Origin: a virus | Virus record (IMG/VR): IMGVR_UViG_3300032323_000661 | Location: 1 to 56,368 of that record | DNA length: 56,368 bases | Strand: one strand, 5' to 3' | In this document: positions 48,137 to 56,368 of the stretch, one piece after another | How the letters are laid out: the number at the start of each line of letters is the position of its first letter | Numbering within the stretch: the stretch's first letter is position 1 | Position numbers and translations under genes: made by a program | The notes under the pieces: model-generated | What the model was told of the DNA's origin: nothing | The model's input: the letters and a program-made list of their open reading frames with translations, nothing else | Database searches by the model: none

Positions 48137-49141
48137 TTAACCGGGGAAGTCGCCGAGGGAGTTCGAGTAATCGATCTCGTCTTGCGACCGTGATTGCCCG
48201 AAAGACCCGCTGTTGGTGCGTGCCCAGTCCTGCAAGCTCGACAGGAAGCCACCGTCGGCACTACCGGCACCGGAGCCGAAGACGGTGCGCAGGAAGCCCT
48301 CGGCAGCGCTTGTGCCGCCCGAGCCCGAGGCGAACAGTGAGCCCAATCCGGCGACTTGCGCCAGCGGGGAAGTGGAATAGGCACCGGGAATGGGCGCGTT
48401 GGCAGTCTCCGACACGGTGGTCGGCACCTTGAGGTTCGAGTACACATCGGCTGCGCTCTTGGCAGCGGACACGGGGGCCAAGATCTTGGACTGCTCGAAT
48501 TGTTGCTCTTTGGAGCCGAATCCGTACTGCGATTCCAGCGCCTTGATCGCGGCGTCGAGGTCGGCTGTGGCCACGCCCCGCTGAGTCTCTGCGGCTTGGC
48601 GGGTGAGACCAGCCTGTGCCAACGCGGTGTCGAGCGCCTTGTTGTAACCGGTCTCCAGTGCTTTGCCCTGTTGGCCAGTGAGGTTCGCCTGCATATCGGC
48701 GAGCACCTGCCCGAGGGCACCAGTCATGCGCGAGGAGCCAAATGCACCGGAACCCGCGAAAGCGCCACGCAGGGAGGGCAGCACATTGCGCTGGAGATTC
48801 TGCTGCTGCAGTCGCCCCATCTCGTCCACCACACCAGCGGTGTACGGGTTCATGTACGCTTGAATGCTGTCGGGCGTAATGCCTTTCGCGGCCAGATCTG
48901 CGGACTTGCCAGCCTCGGACATGAGTTGTTCGTACCGCGACAGGTCGGTGGGAACCGAAGAGATCGCGCCGGTCTGCAGGGTGGACATCGGGGCGACCAG
49001 CTGCTCGCCGGTCTGGCCCAAGAGTGCCGTACCGGGTTTGGCGAGGTCTTGCAGGTATGCGTTGTACCAGTCGGGGCCAAGGGTCTTGACCTCCTTGGTC
49101 GTCGTGATATTCGGTAGTGGATCGCCTTGGAGCAGACTCAT
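48137..49141 (-). CDS. Internal virion protein, 334 aa
   Basis: Starts MSLLQGDPLPNITTTKEVKT. Contains YNAYLQDLAKPGTALLGQTG, MNPYTAGVVDEMGRLQQQNLQR and GSFGSSRM-like Gly/Ser stretches seen in podovirus structural proteins, with helices rich in Ala and Gln. The start overlaps the stop of the 1481-aa gene (ATGA). Function unknown. Confidence 0.65.
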   Translation of the reverse strand: MSLLQGDPLPNITTTKEVKTLGPDWYNAYLQDLAKPGTALLGQTGEQLVAPMSTLQTGAISSVPTDLSRYEQLMSEAGKSADLAAKGITPDSIQAYMNPYTAGVVDEMGRLQQQNLQRNVLPSLRGAFAGSGAFGSSRMTGALGQVLADMQANLTGQQGKALETGYNKALDTALAQAGLTRQAAETQRGVATADLDAAIKALESQYGFGSKEQQFEQSKILAPVSAAKSAADVYSNLKVPTTVSETANAPIPGAYSTSPLAQVAGLGSLFASGSGGTSAAEGFLRTVFGSGAGSADGGFLSSLQDWARTNSGSFGQSRSQDEIDYSNSLGDFPG

Positions 49142-52100
49142 CGGGTGGCCTCTTTAAGATATTGCAGGGGTGACTTGGCTTTTGGCGGTATAGTCTTCAC
49201 AGAGCCTCCGCGTTTGTGCCTGCGGATCGCTTCGCGCATCGCATCGAGCTTTTTCGCACCTTCTTTGTTCGATCCGTCACCGAGCGCTGCGACGATTTCG
49301 GCATCGAACACGTATTCACCATCCGCGAGTTTCGCCGGAATAAGGTCGTCTTGACCGCCTCCGGCACCTTCAACGTAATGGGAACCTTTGTGGGATACAT
49401 CACCGCCTGCCGCCGCCATAAGTGGGGATGCCATAATTTTACCGCCGGAGGCATAGTTTTGTACAGTCCCACCCGCCCGGTACTGGCCCATCACCTCGCT
49501 CGGGGACGACTCACGCCCGTAGGAGAAGTAGTCCGGCCCCGGCGCTCTTTGCGTCGGGGTGATGCCCGAGGCGCGTTGCAAAGCCGAAATGGCACTGGAT
49601 TCCTGCGCGGCAGGGGTGAAGCCGAATAGAGCGGCAAGAGCCGCCAGATCGGGAGCTGTGGGAACGTTGTCTCTAAACATACCGCCTGTCCATGTTTCTT
49701 CTGGTGATGTGGGAGTGTAGCGCCCGGTCGGAGCTGCAGCTGCCCCGGCAAGCACTGATTGGGCACGCCGACCACCCGTGGGTTGACGCCGTGGGCTTCT
49801 TGTAGTCGATCCAGGCCCAGCAGTGCTGGACGTCGAGGTGCCGTCGCCACCGGTCACGACATCACCACCACTAGTTACGACGTCGGGTGTCACCACTCGC
49901 GTGGTCCCAGTGCCGTCGGTTACAGTCACCCGCTCCTCGCCCGTGTCGATGTTGACCACGGTTGTGGTGGTCGTGTCGGTGTTGACGTTGGTGCTAACTG
50001 TGGTCTGCGTGTTGGTGTTCGTGTCGGTAGCCACCGTGGTATTCACCCCGGTGTTGTTGTTCACGTTGGTGCTCACGGTAACGTTCGAGCCTGTGTCCGT
50101 GGTCGTCGCGGCATTCGTCGCTGCGTTGCTATTCGCACCAGTGGTGGTCGCGCTGTTGACGGCAGCGGCTACAGCAGTGGAAGCGTTCACACCATTGTTC
50201 GTGGCTGTGTTCACTGCGTTGCTGACCGTAATGTTCAAGTCAGCGCCCGCATCAATAGCTGCGGACACAGTGTTGCCCACCGCGACCGTGGAATCCACAC
50301 CGTTGTTCAACGCCGAGCCGATGGAGGCATCTACCACACTCTTGGTGTCGGCCCCCGAGGAAACGCCATCGGTGACCGCGACATTCACCGCCTGTGCGGT
50401 GTCGCCGTTCAGAGTCGCGGAATCCGTGATCACGTTGTTCACGTTCTGCACGGTCGCCGTTGTGTTCGAGTCGGCAATCACATTGCCCGCACCAGTGTCG
50501 CTCGATGCCACAATAGTGCCGGGACGGAATGTACCGTCGGTGGAGGTGAGACCCTCGGCAGCGAACGCCTGCTCGATGTCGCTCTGGATGCTCGTCGCAG
50601 CAGTCATGGAGCCCGAGGTCTTCGCACCGAAGAGGCTACCCGCCACGGACTTGGACAGCGCGGTCGGGAGGTCGTCCCCTGTGGCCAGTGCGATCGCCAG
50701 TTCCTCGGCACCTTCCTGCACGAACTCGCGGCTAGTGGAGGAGGTCACACGACCGACGATCTTCTCCATCGCCTTTTCGTAGCCCTTGATGAGCGACGCG
50801 TCGGCAAGGCCCGCTGTACCGGTAGTGATCGCGAATGCCTTCCACCCGTCGGCGTTGGCCAGCCGCTCCGCTTGGTCCACCGGTGTGCCCTTGGCGATCT
50901 CCTCGTTGAACTTCTGGCGGGAGCTGGAGCCCATGGACTCGGCGGCGTTCAAGAGAACGTCGGTCGCGATACCCGCCCCTTTGCCGATCAGTTTGAACAC
51001 AGCGCCACCAGTCACGAGGGGTGCGACTTCTTGGAGGCCTTCTTTCGCTACCTGAGTGAGTACCAGCGGGTTGTCCACCACCGACTTGAGTGCTGCGGCC
51101 ACCTTGCCCGAGTAGGTCTCGGCACCTTGGACATTATTCCAGAAATTGCGCGTGGCCTCGGTGACGCCCGGGATTTCGAGATTTTGCCCCGTGCGCTCCA
51201 GCGATTGGCCCAACTGCACGAGCACGTTATAGCGATCGGCGAATCCCATATTGGAAAAAGCCGTACCGATGTCCGCAATCTGCTCGCCCCCCGCACCAAG
51301 GATCGTCGAGAGCGTCTGGCGAACCACATCGCCCGAAGTACCTTCCAGGCTGTTGGCCCAATTCGCGAGATCGTTGCCCGCCGTATCCATTCTGGTGGTG
51401 AAATTAATGGCGTTGCCACTCGCATCAACTGGTGTTCCACCGACGATCTCGACACCGGGTACATTACTGCCGGGCGCGTATCTTAATCCTTTGTCGTCGT
51501 AACTGTACCCCTCGGAGTCCAGCCAGCGACCTTGATCGTCTTTACCCACGATTGTAGGGGTGCGGTTGATAAGGTCTTGTACCGACAGCTTTTGCAGCTG
51601 ATCTAGTGGCATACCACGCATTGTGATACCCATCGCCGCAATCTCGTTCTCGGATACTTTGTCCAGCGTCCTTCCGGTCGTGCGTTCGAATTCTGTGGCC
51701 AGCCGCTCGATTTGCGTGTTGCGCGCCTGTGTATCGACTGCCGTGTCCAGATCGCCCCAGTTCGTATCGACCGTGTTCGCGGCTCCGGTGTACGTTGTGG
51801 AGCTGGAGAGATTCGGCCCACCGGCGTCGATCGGGTTGACTTGCACACCGGTGACGACGTTTGCAGCAGCGTATGCCTCCTCGTCTGTCATCCCCGCTTC
51901 TTTCGCACGTATGAACGCGTCAGCACCGGCCTGCACGATTGTGTCGTCATAAACGCGGTTCGTGATGCCGCCCTCACCAGTGGTGGGTCGGTTGGCACTG
52001 ATCACCGAGGACACGGCACGAGTGATCGCGTTGACGTCACCGGATCGCACAGCGTTGGCAAAATCCACAGCGTTCAGCGCTTGGCCAACTGTGTACCCAG

Positions 52101-53583
52101 TATCGCCGATTTGCGCACCACCAGTGTTGGTGAGGTTCACCCCTGCATTGATAAGGCCGAGAACATCGCCGCGATCTGCGGCATCCTTCAGATTCGACAC
52201 CCGATTAACGGTCTGCAGCGTCGATGCTAGGCCAGCGGGCAGCATATTACCCACACCGGGAATTCCGAGCAGCGAAGTCAGTGCACCGATTTTGTTGCCT
52301 TGATCCAATGCAATGGCGGCATTCGCAGCGGCGGCAAAGGGTGCCAGCCCCGGGACGAATTGCGCGATAGTGAGGAGTGGAGCGATTAAGCCGAGGCTGC
52401 TGGAGGATTGACCGAAAGTGCTGAATGCTGGTTTGCCAGTCGCCGGATCGATCGTGAGCGTGTAGAATGTACCACCCGGGCCGGTGTAAGTCGAGCCTAT
52501 GCGCAGCTGCGAGGAGTCGGAGACCGTTTTGCCATCAGGTCCCACGATGCCTTTACCCACAACGGTGGTGATTGGCTCGTAGGTGGTGTAGGTTCCCTCC
52601 CCATCGGACACTTCACGAGTCTTGACCTGCGCGGCCTCCTCGGGTGTCAGATCGCGGGAGAACGTGTAATTGCCCTCGCTATCGTTGCCGTAATAAGCGC
52701 GGTATCCGGTGATCTGGCCATCTTCACCGATCACAGGCACTACGTTCGCCTGACCCATGATATCGCCGTACTTGAGTTGGGACAGGCTCGTCACGCCTTT
52801 GTTCAGCAACTGTGCTGCAGCGTCGAGGAACACCTGACCGACTGCCGTGGTGTTGTCACCGAACAGCTTGCGGGCCTCTTCCGCTGCAAAGCCGATGTTG
52901 CCGCCGACTTCCCCATACACACCACCTTGCAGAGCGCCATCGGAGGTAGCGCCCGCTAACTCTCTCGCGAGGCTCAGCAGCTCGTCGCCTTGATACACCT
53001 GCCCAGTGTGATAGGTGAGGGTTAGTGGTGCTTCAGCAGCTGTCGCCTGTGTCGCCTGACTCAGAGCTCCAGCCGGAGCCACTCGACCCTCATTCACACC
53101 GAACATCTGGTAGTGCGTTTGCGCGAACTGGTCCGGCGTCATGCCTTGAGTGTTGCGCATGTACTCCGCTGCCACATCCGGGTTCGCTGCGAAGTACGGG
53201 TTGTAATTGGTGCCGGTAGCGGTGGACTCCACGCCTTTAGCCACATTCTCGGCCACGGCACGCTGGAAGATAGCGGCCTCGTTCGCGTCCACATCAGCGC
53301 CGAATTGGTTGCGCCAGTAATCCAGCCCACCGGGGTCGGAGCCACGACCGGCGTACTGGGTGTACAGTTGCTCGATAGGATCGACAGTCGCCTGTTGCAA
53401 CGCACCCGCTGCTGGCTGCACTGCATCATAGCGGGACTGCACATCGGCCACATTCAACCCGGTGGCTGCAGCCATTTGGGCGGGTGTTACTTTGAACTCG
53501 TTCATCGCCGCAGCGATAGCCGCGTCAGTTAACCCAGGATTCGCCGCCAAATATGAGGTGATTTGTTCGTTAGATACAGCCAT
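49138..53583 (-). CDS. Giant internal/tail protein, 1481 aa
   Basis: The N-terminus carries DUF4214-like units (IEQLYTQYAGRGSDPGGLDYWRNQFG; NPDVAAEYMRNTQGMTPDQ). A hydrophobic region follows (about 395-445, LIAPLLTIAQFVPGLAP, ALTSLLGIPGVGNMLP), then helices. A long Thr/Asn/Val repeat tract (about 1130-1270) precedes a C-terminal segment with GGGQDDLIPAKLADGEYVFDA and RRHKRGGSV, a motif common near the end of podovirus internal proteins. Likely ejected with DNA or forms the inner tail. Only partial fold clues. Confidence 0.75.
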   Translation of the reverse strand: MAVSNEQITSYLAANPGLTDAAIAAAMNEFKVTPAQMAAATGLNVADVQSRYDAVQPAAGALQQATVDPIEQLYTQYAGRGSDPGGLDYWRNQFGADVDANEAAIFQRAVAENVAKGVESTATGTNYNPYFAANPDVAAEYMRNTQGMTPDQFAQTHYQMFGVNEGRVAPAGALSQATQATAAEAPLTLTYHTGQVYQGDELLSLARELAGATSDGALQGGVYGEVGGNIGFAAEEARKLFGDNTTAVGQVFLDAAAQLLNKGVTSLSQLKYGDIMGQANVVPVIGEDGQITGYRAYYGNDSEGNYTFSRDLTPEEAAQVKTREVSDGEGTYTTYEPITTVVGKGIVGPDGKTVSDSSQLRIGSTYTGPGGTFYTLTIDPATGKPAFSTFGQSSSSLGLIAPLLTIAQFVPGLAPFAAAANAAIALDQGNKIGALTSLLGIPGVGNMLPAGLASTLQTVNRVSNLKDAADRGDVLGLINAGVNLTNTGGAQIGDTGYTVGQALNAVDFANAVRSGDVNAITRAVSSVISANRPTTGEGGITNRVYDDTIVQAGADAFIRAKEAGMTDEEAYAAANVVTGVQVNPIDAGGPNLSSSTTYTGAANTVDTNWGDLDTAVDTQARNTQIERLATEFERTTGRTLDKVSENEIAAMGITMRGMPLDQLQKLSVQDLINRTPTIVGKDDQGRWLDSEGYSYDDKGLRYAPGSNVPGVEIVGGTPVDASGNAINFTTRMDTAGNDLANWANSLEGTSGDVVRQTLSTILGAGGEQIADIGTAFSNMGFADRYNVLVQLGQSLERTGQNLEIPGVTEATRNFWNNVQGAETYSGKVAAALKSVVDNPLVLTQVAKEGLQEVAPLVTGGAVFKLIGKGAGIATDVLLNAAESMGSSSRQKFNEEIAKGTPVDQAERLANADGWKAFAITTGTAGLADASLIKGYEKAMEKIVGRVTSSTSREFVQEGAEELAIALATGDDLPTALSKSVAGSLFGAKTSGSMTAATSIQSDIEQAFAAEGLTSTDGTFRPGTIVASSDTGAGNVIADSNTTATVQNVNNVITDSATLNGDTAQAVNVAVTDGVSSGADTKSVVDASIGSALNNGVDSTVAVGNTVSAAIDAGADLNITVSNAVNTATNNGVNASTAVAAAVNSATTTGANSNAATNAATTTDTGSNVTVSTNVNNNTGVNTTVATDTNTNTQTTVSTNVNTDTTTTTVVNIDTGEERVTVTDGTGTTRVVTPDVVTSGGDVVTGGDGTSTSSTAGPGSTTRSPRRQPTGGRRAQSVLAGAAAAPTGRYTPTSPEETWTGGMFRDNVPTAPDLAALAALFGFTPAAQESSAISALQRASGITPTQRAPGPDYFSYGRESSPSEVMGQYRAGGTVQNYASGGKIMASPLMAAAGGDVSHKGSHYVEGAGGGQDDLIPAKLADGEYVFDAEIVAALGDGSNKEGAKKLDAMREAIRRHKRGGSVKTIPPKAKSPLQYLKEATR

Positions 53584-53829
53584 TTATACCCCGCTGGAAG
53601 GACTCAAGGTGTTGACCACACTAACCGCCCATTCTTGCCAATCGTCGAAGTTGTACGGGTCGGGCATCGCATCCTTGGCGAATAGATCGATTCCGACAAA
53701 TCCTGCGGCCCAGCCTTTCCAGTTCTCCTCACCATCCGGGATCGAAAGATTCTGAGTCGCGTACGCTTCGCACATAAGCGACGCCCATGAATCCCAAGTC
53801 TGGTGGCGTGGATCGTAGGCAACCGTCAT
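53584..53829 (-). CDS. Small tail-cluster protein, 81 aa
   Basis: Starts MTVAYDPRHQTWDSWASLMC, acidic and Trp-rich (ENWKGWAAGFVGIDLF, DDWQEWAVSVV). The ATG overlaps the preceding stop (TGATG). Position between the nozzle-like and the giant protein suggests a minor virion component or chaperone. Confidence 0.65.
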   Translation of the reverse strand: MTVAYDPRHQTWDSWASLMCEAYATQNLSIPDGEENWKGWAAGFVGIDLFAKDAMPDPYNFDDWQEWAVSVVNTLSPSSGV

Positions 53830-55829
53830 CAGTAACCCCGCACGTCGCCCTCGTCGGCGCTGAGAATGATGCGGCCACACTGGTAATCGCCGCCTTCTTG
53901 GTTCGACACGAAAAGCAGTCGCAACTCGCGGCGCTGCTGGCGAATGTCGATCTTGTTCGTCGTGGCGTCGAACACGTACGCTTGCGAAGTGTCGTCTTCG
54001 GACTGTGCATAAGGGCGACCGACCACGTACATGGTCATCTCGCCTTCGAGAATGAAATCCGGCTCGACCCGCTCGACGTGCAACCAGACGTTGTTACCCA
54101 CTGCCGTAGGCTCCGAAGGGCCACCGGAGACCCACCCGAGATCGTTCGTCTCGAAGTAGGACTCAATCGCCGAGGCCCGAGTATTGCGCACAGCGTCCAC
54201 GCCGAATTCGTGCTGCCACAGAGAGACGAATGTTTCGAGTATATCTATCGTGAGCGCAAATCCAGACCCTGTGCCGCCGACACTGGAGGGCGCGACGCCC
54301 AAAACGTCGCCGACCGTGTAATTCACACCTTGGTTCTGGATCGTGCAGGATGTGACCACCCCACCCGCCACCACAATCGTGGCCGTCACCCCGGAGCCTG
54401 TACCACCTGTAAGCGGAACGTAAGGGTACGTGCCGTTGGTGTAGCCTGTGCCGGGATTCGTGATCGTCGTGTTGCTCACCCCGCCCACCGCGTTCGGCTC
54501 CCAGCCACCCGCCACCGGGAAGCGGAACACCTGCGAGAAATAGCCCGCCGAGCGGCGTGCACCAAGGGCCTCACCGGCGTCGTACCAGCAATTCTCACGG
54601 ATGTTGTACACGATCGCATCGTTGCACTCGACGGAATCGCCCCGGGGGTAGTACCACCAAATCTCGCCGTATCGCGGCACTTTGGTTGCCCACACCTTTT
54701 GGCGCTGTGCGTAATTCAGATTGTCGAAGAAGTAATTCTGGTTGAACGCGTTCGGGATCTCTTTCGCCACACCGTTGTACAGCATGAATCGGTCGGTGCC
54801 GATCCAGTAGTAAATACCGTCGTACTCGATAACGCAGGAGGAGGACAGGATCGAGGACTGGCTCGTGATGATGTCGTAGCGCCAGTATTGCGTAACCGCT
54901 GTGCCGCCGATCGTAACGGTCGTGGGGTTGTAGCTCACGCGGATGAGGCTGTCGAGACTCCAGAACAGGCCCGAGGGTGAGTTGGAACCACCACGCACGG
55001 GCAGGCCCTTGACGATCTTGCCGGTCGCTACGTTCTCGGCGTTCGCGTCAGCCGATACCCAGTCCTGCGAGTTGCCCGCCGCGCAATTGCGGATCAATCC
55101 GTCATTGCCATAGGCGAAGATGTAGGGGTGTAGCACCACCACACCACCCGACACGTCGATCTGATTGTCGAACGTCGCCGCCACGGTGCCCGCTGGGACC
55201 GCATTCGAGAGCGTCACGGAAGTACCGACGACCGATATCACTGTGGTGTTGGGGGGAATGGTCGTCCCAGTGACGAGCTGCCCCGCTCCGATCAGCGGGT
55301 TCGCTGCGGCGATTGTGACCACGGCTGTGCCGGTCGAGACGATCGATTGCGGGAAGGTGCCGATGGCCGATACGGAAGCGCCGCCGAAGCTGCCGCCGAG
55401 CACCGGAGTGTCGGTCGTGCTGTCGATGTCGGACAGATTCTGCCCAGGGTGCGCCAGCAGGATCGTCTGGCCACCACCGAAAGAGTCGGTGAAGGTGTCG
55501 AACTGCCAGAGGTTGTTGTCGTTGGGTGTGAAATCGGACGCGGCGATGTAGTTCACGCCAGCGCCGAGACCATTGGCGTCCACGATCAGCTGCTGCAACC
55601 CGTCGCGGTAGCCGTTGATAATGAAGTTGAATCCGTTCTGTGGGCTCACGTACAGACCACGCGAGGGTCCGGCCATATCGGGCACGATTTCCCGGTAGCC
55701 ACCCATCTTGCGGGGGCGTCCGCGCTGGAAGCGCATCCAACGACCGTCGGTGTAGAACTGCTTGTCGAACAGCGTGCCGTCCCGCTGCACTCCGGGCTTC
55801 GTGTCGAGCGCGAAGACCTTAGTAGCCAT
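53829..55829 (-). CDS. Tail nozzle-like protein, 666 aa
   Basis: Starts MATKVFALDTKPGVQRDGT, then GRWMRFQRGRPRKMGGYREI, a motif of the gp10/nozzle-type proteins that form the tail hub beneath the adaptor. It is beta-rich, with immunoglobulin-like insertions (about 150-210 and 440-520, TATIVVAGGVVTSCTIQ). It ends with REWRLLFVSN-type strands and AGRIILSADEG-like sequence. The ATG overlaps the preceding stop (TAATG). Positioned after adaptor and appendage genes, as expected. Confidence 0.75.
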   Translation of the reverse strand: MATKVFALDTKPGVQRDGTLFDKQFYTDGRWMRFQRGRPRKMGGYREIVPDMAGPSRGLYVSPQNGFNFIINGYRDGLQQLIVDANGLGAGVNYIAASDFTPNDNNLWQFDTFTDSFGGGQTILLAHPGQNLSDIDSTTDTPVLGGSFGGASVSAIGTFPQSIVSTGTAVVTIAAANPLIGAGQLVTGTTIPPNTTVISVVGTSVTLSNAVPAGTVAATFDNQIDVSGGVVVLHPYIFAYGNDGLIRNCAAGNSQDWVSADANAENVATGKIVKGLPVRGGSNSPSGLFWSLDSLIRVSYNPTTVTIGGTAVTQYWRYDIITSQSSILSSSCVIEYDGIYYWIGTDRFMLYNGVAKEIPNAFNQNYFFDNLNYAQRQKVWATKVPRYGEIWWYYPRGDSVECNDAIVYNIRENCWYDAGEALGARRSAGYFSQVFRFPVAGGWEPNAVGGVSNTTITNPGTGYTNGTYPYVPLTGGTGSGVTATIVVAGGVVTSCTIQNQGVNYTVGDVLGVAPSSVGGTGSGFALTIDILETFVSLWQHEFGVDAVRNTRASAIESYFETNDLGWVSGGPSEPTAVGNNVWLHVERVEPDFILEGEMTMYVVGRPYAQSEDDTSQAYVFDATTNKIDIRQQRRELRLLFVSNQEGGDYQCGRIILSADEGDVRGY

Positions 55830-56368
55830 TAGAACACCCCACCGGAGATACCCCCGATAAAGTTCCCTGTACCCGGTGACCTAATTCCGGTGGTGTTCAC
55901 CTCCAGCATCAGATTCCCGAGGACGGTAATACCGAACTGGCCAAGGCCCACACGGTACACACCGGTGTTGGTCTCCAGCGCGAACTGCAAAGAGGGCGAT
56001 CCGACGTTGCCGTCGGTCAGCTGGATCACCGTCGCACCGGCTTGGAAGGTGTTCGCGTTCAGGAAGTTAGTGCCATCGCAAATCAGCGTAGCTTGCCCTC
56101 CGGGCGGGATCTGCGCCGTAGCGCTTCCGACGACCCCGGTGGTTACGGTCAGGGTGCGGCCACCCGCCACCGTCTGGTTCGAGATCACGTACAGGTTCAC
56201 CACGGGTGGGTAGTTGACCACTACGTTACCGGTGAGAGTGCCCGTGAACTTCTGGATGTTGTTCGCCGCCTCGCTGGCAGTCAGCGTGTAGCTACCAGTC
56301 ACTACGGGCTTGGTCAGCACGGTGAATGCGAAATTCGTGCTTACGCCGTAGCCCACCGTGATGTAGGA
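55829..56368 (-). CDS. Tail-associated structural protein, C-terminal part (cut by window edge)
   Basis: C-terminal part of the 412-aa protein that begins at 822 on the other side of the join; the first 41 codons here duplicate the end of that piece. Contains TGSYTLTASEAANNIQKFTG and a repeated beta-type section, and ends GTGNFIGGISGGVF, with NTGVYRVGLGQFGITV resembling fibre C-terminal segments that present the variable tip. Unrecognised family. Confidence 0.8.
   Translation of the reverse strand, partial: SYITVGYGVSTNFAFTVLTKPVVTGSYTLTASEAANNIQKFTGTLTGNVVVNYPPVVNLYVISNQTVAGGRTLTVTTGVVGSATAQIPPGGQATLICDGTNFLNANTFQAGATVIQLTDGNVGSPSLQFALETNTGVYRVGLGQFGITVLGNLMLEVNTTGIRSPGTGNFIGGISGGVF
56246..56368. 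repeat. Terminal direct repeat, right copy
   Basis: Identical to bases 1-123; see left copy. Marks the closure point of a unit of about 56,245 bp. Confidence 0.95.

Noticed and set aside
49920-50170. Periodic repeats possibly resembling a CRISPR array
   Set aside because: They are Thr/Asn/Val codon repeats within the 1481-aa gene, in frame and without spacers; no CRISPR array was seen in the window.
1-56368. Lysogeny genes (integrase, excisionase, CI-like repressor) or attachment sites
   Set aside because: None found on either strand; the inverted repeats at the module borders have no recombinase gene beside them.

Overview
The window is a complete or near-complete tailed-phage genome. Bases 1-123 recur exactly at 56246-56368, so the unit is about 56,245 bp and the window cuts one gene in two (822..1, continuing at 56245..55829). 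Every convincing gene lies on the minus strand. There is no integrase, excisionase or repressor, so a strictly lytic life is likely. Virion genes are podovirus-like: large portal, adaptor, nozzle-like protein, several very large internal or ejection-type proteins, and no tail tube or tape measure. Sigma-70-type promoters, Shine-Dalgarno sites, a GH24 lysozyme and a 3TM holin point to a Gram-negative bacterial host; the sequence does not name it.

Layout, reading with transcription from high to low coordinates. (1) Replication module, 44026 to 24735: an archaeo-eukaryotic-type primase, an SF2/SNF2 helicase, several conserved unknowns, an Acb2-like small protein, a UvrD-like SF1 helicase, an SSB-like protein, a family A DNA polymerase, then purZ, mazZ and datZ homologues, a NrdR-type zinc ribbon, many small early genes, an HNH nuclease and a PD-(D/E)XK nuclease. 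(2) Virion and lysis module, 24097 to 1 and on across the window join to 44475: small and large terminase, a 1108-aa protein, portal, GroES-like protein, scaffold, decoration protein, major capsid, tail adaptors, at least three fibre or adhesin genes, a lysis cassette (membrane proteins, holin, lysozyme), adaptor, nozzle-like protein and four internal virion proteins, ending at a hairpin near 44440.

The central biology is a full 2-aminoadenine (Z) genome set at 31853-36072. PurZ carries GSTGKG in place of the GDEGKG of cellular PurA. MazZ would supply dGMP, DatZ would remove dATP, and the adjacent family A polymerase matches DpoZ. Host PurB and nucleotide kinases would have to finish dZTP synthesis. 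This DNA is therefore probably built with Z instead of A.

The least explained structure is a pair of related non-coding regions (24098-24734 and 44027-44474) at the two module borders. They are imperfect inverted copies of each other and are packed with GTTACA and GTTCCA boxes; one carries a perfect 20-bp palindrome. Other recurring signals are an early promoter plus 5-prime hairpin plus ribosome-site cassette, promoters embedded inside late genes, UUCG-capped hairpins between genes, and a repeated stop/start coupling box. All functional calls come from reading motifs by eye; no searches were run.
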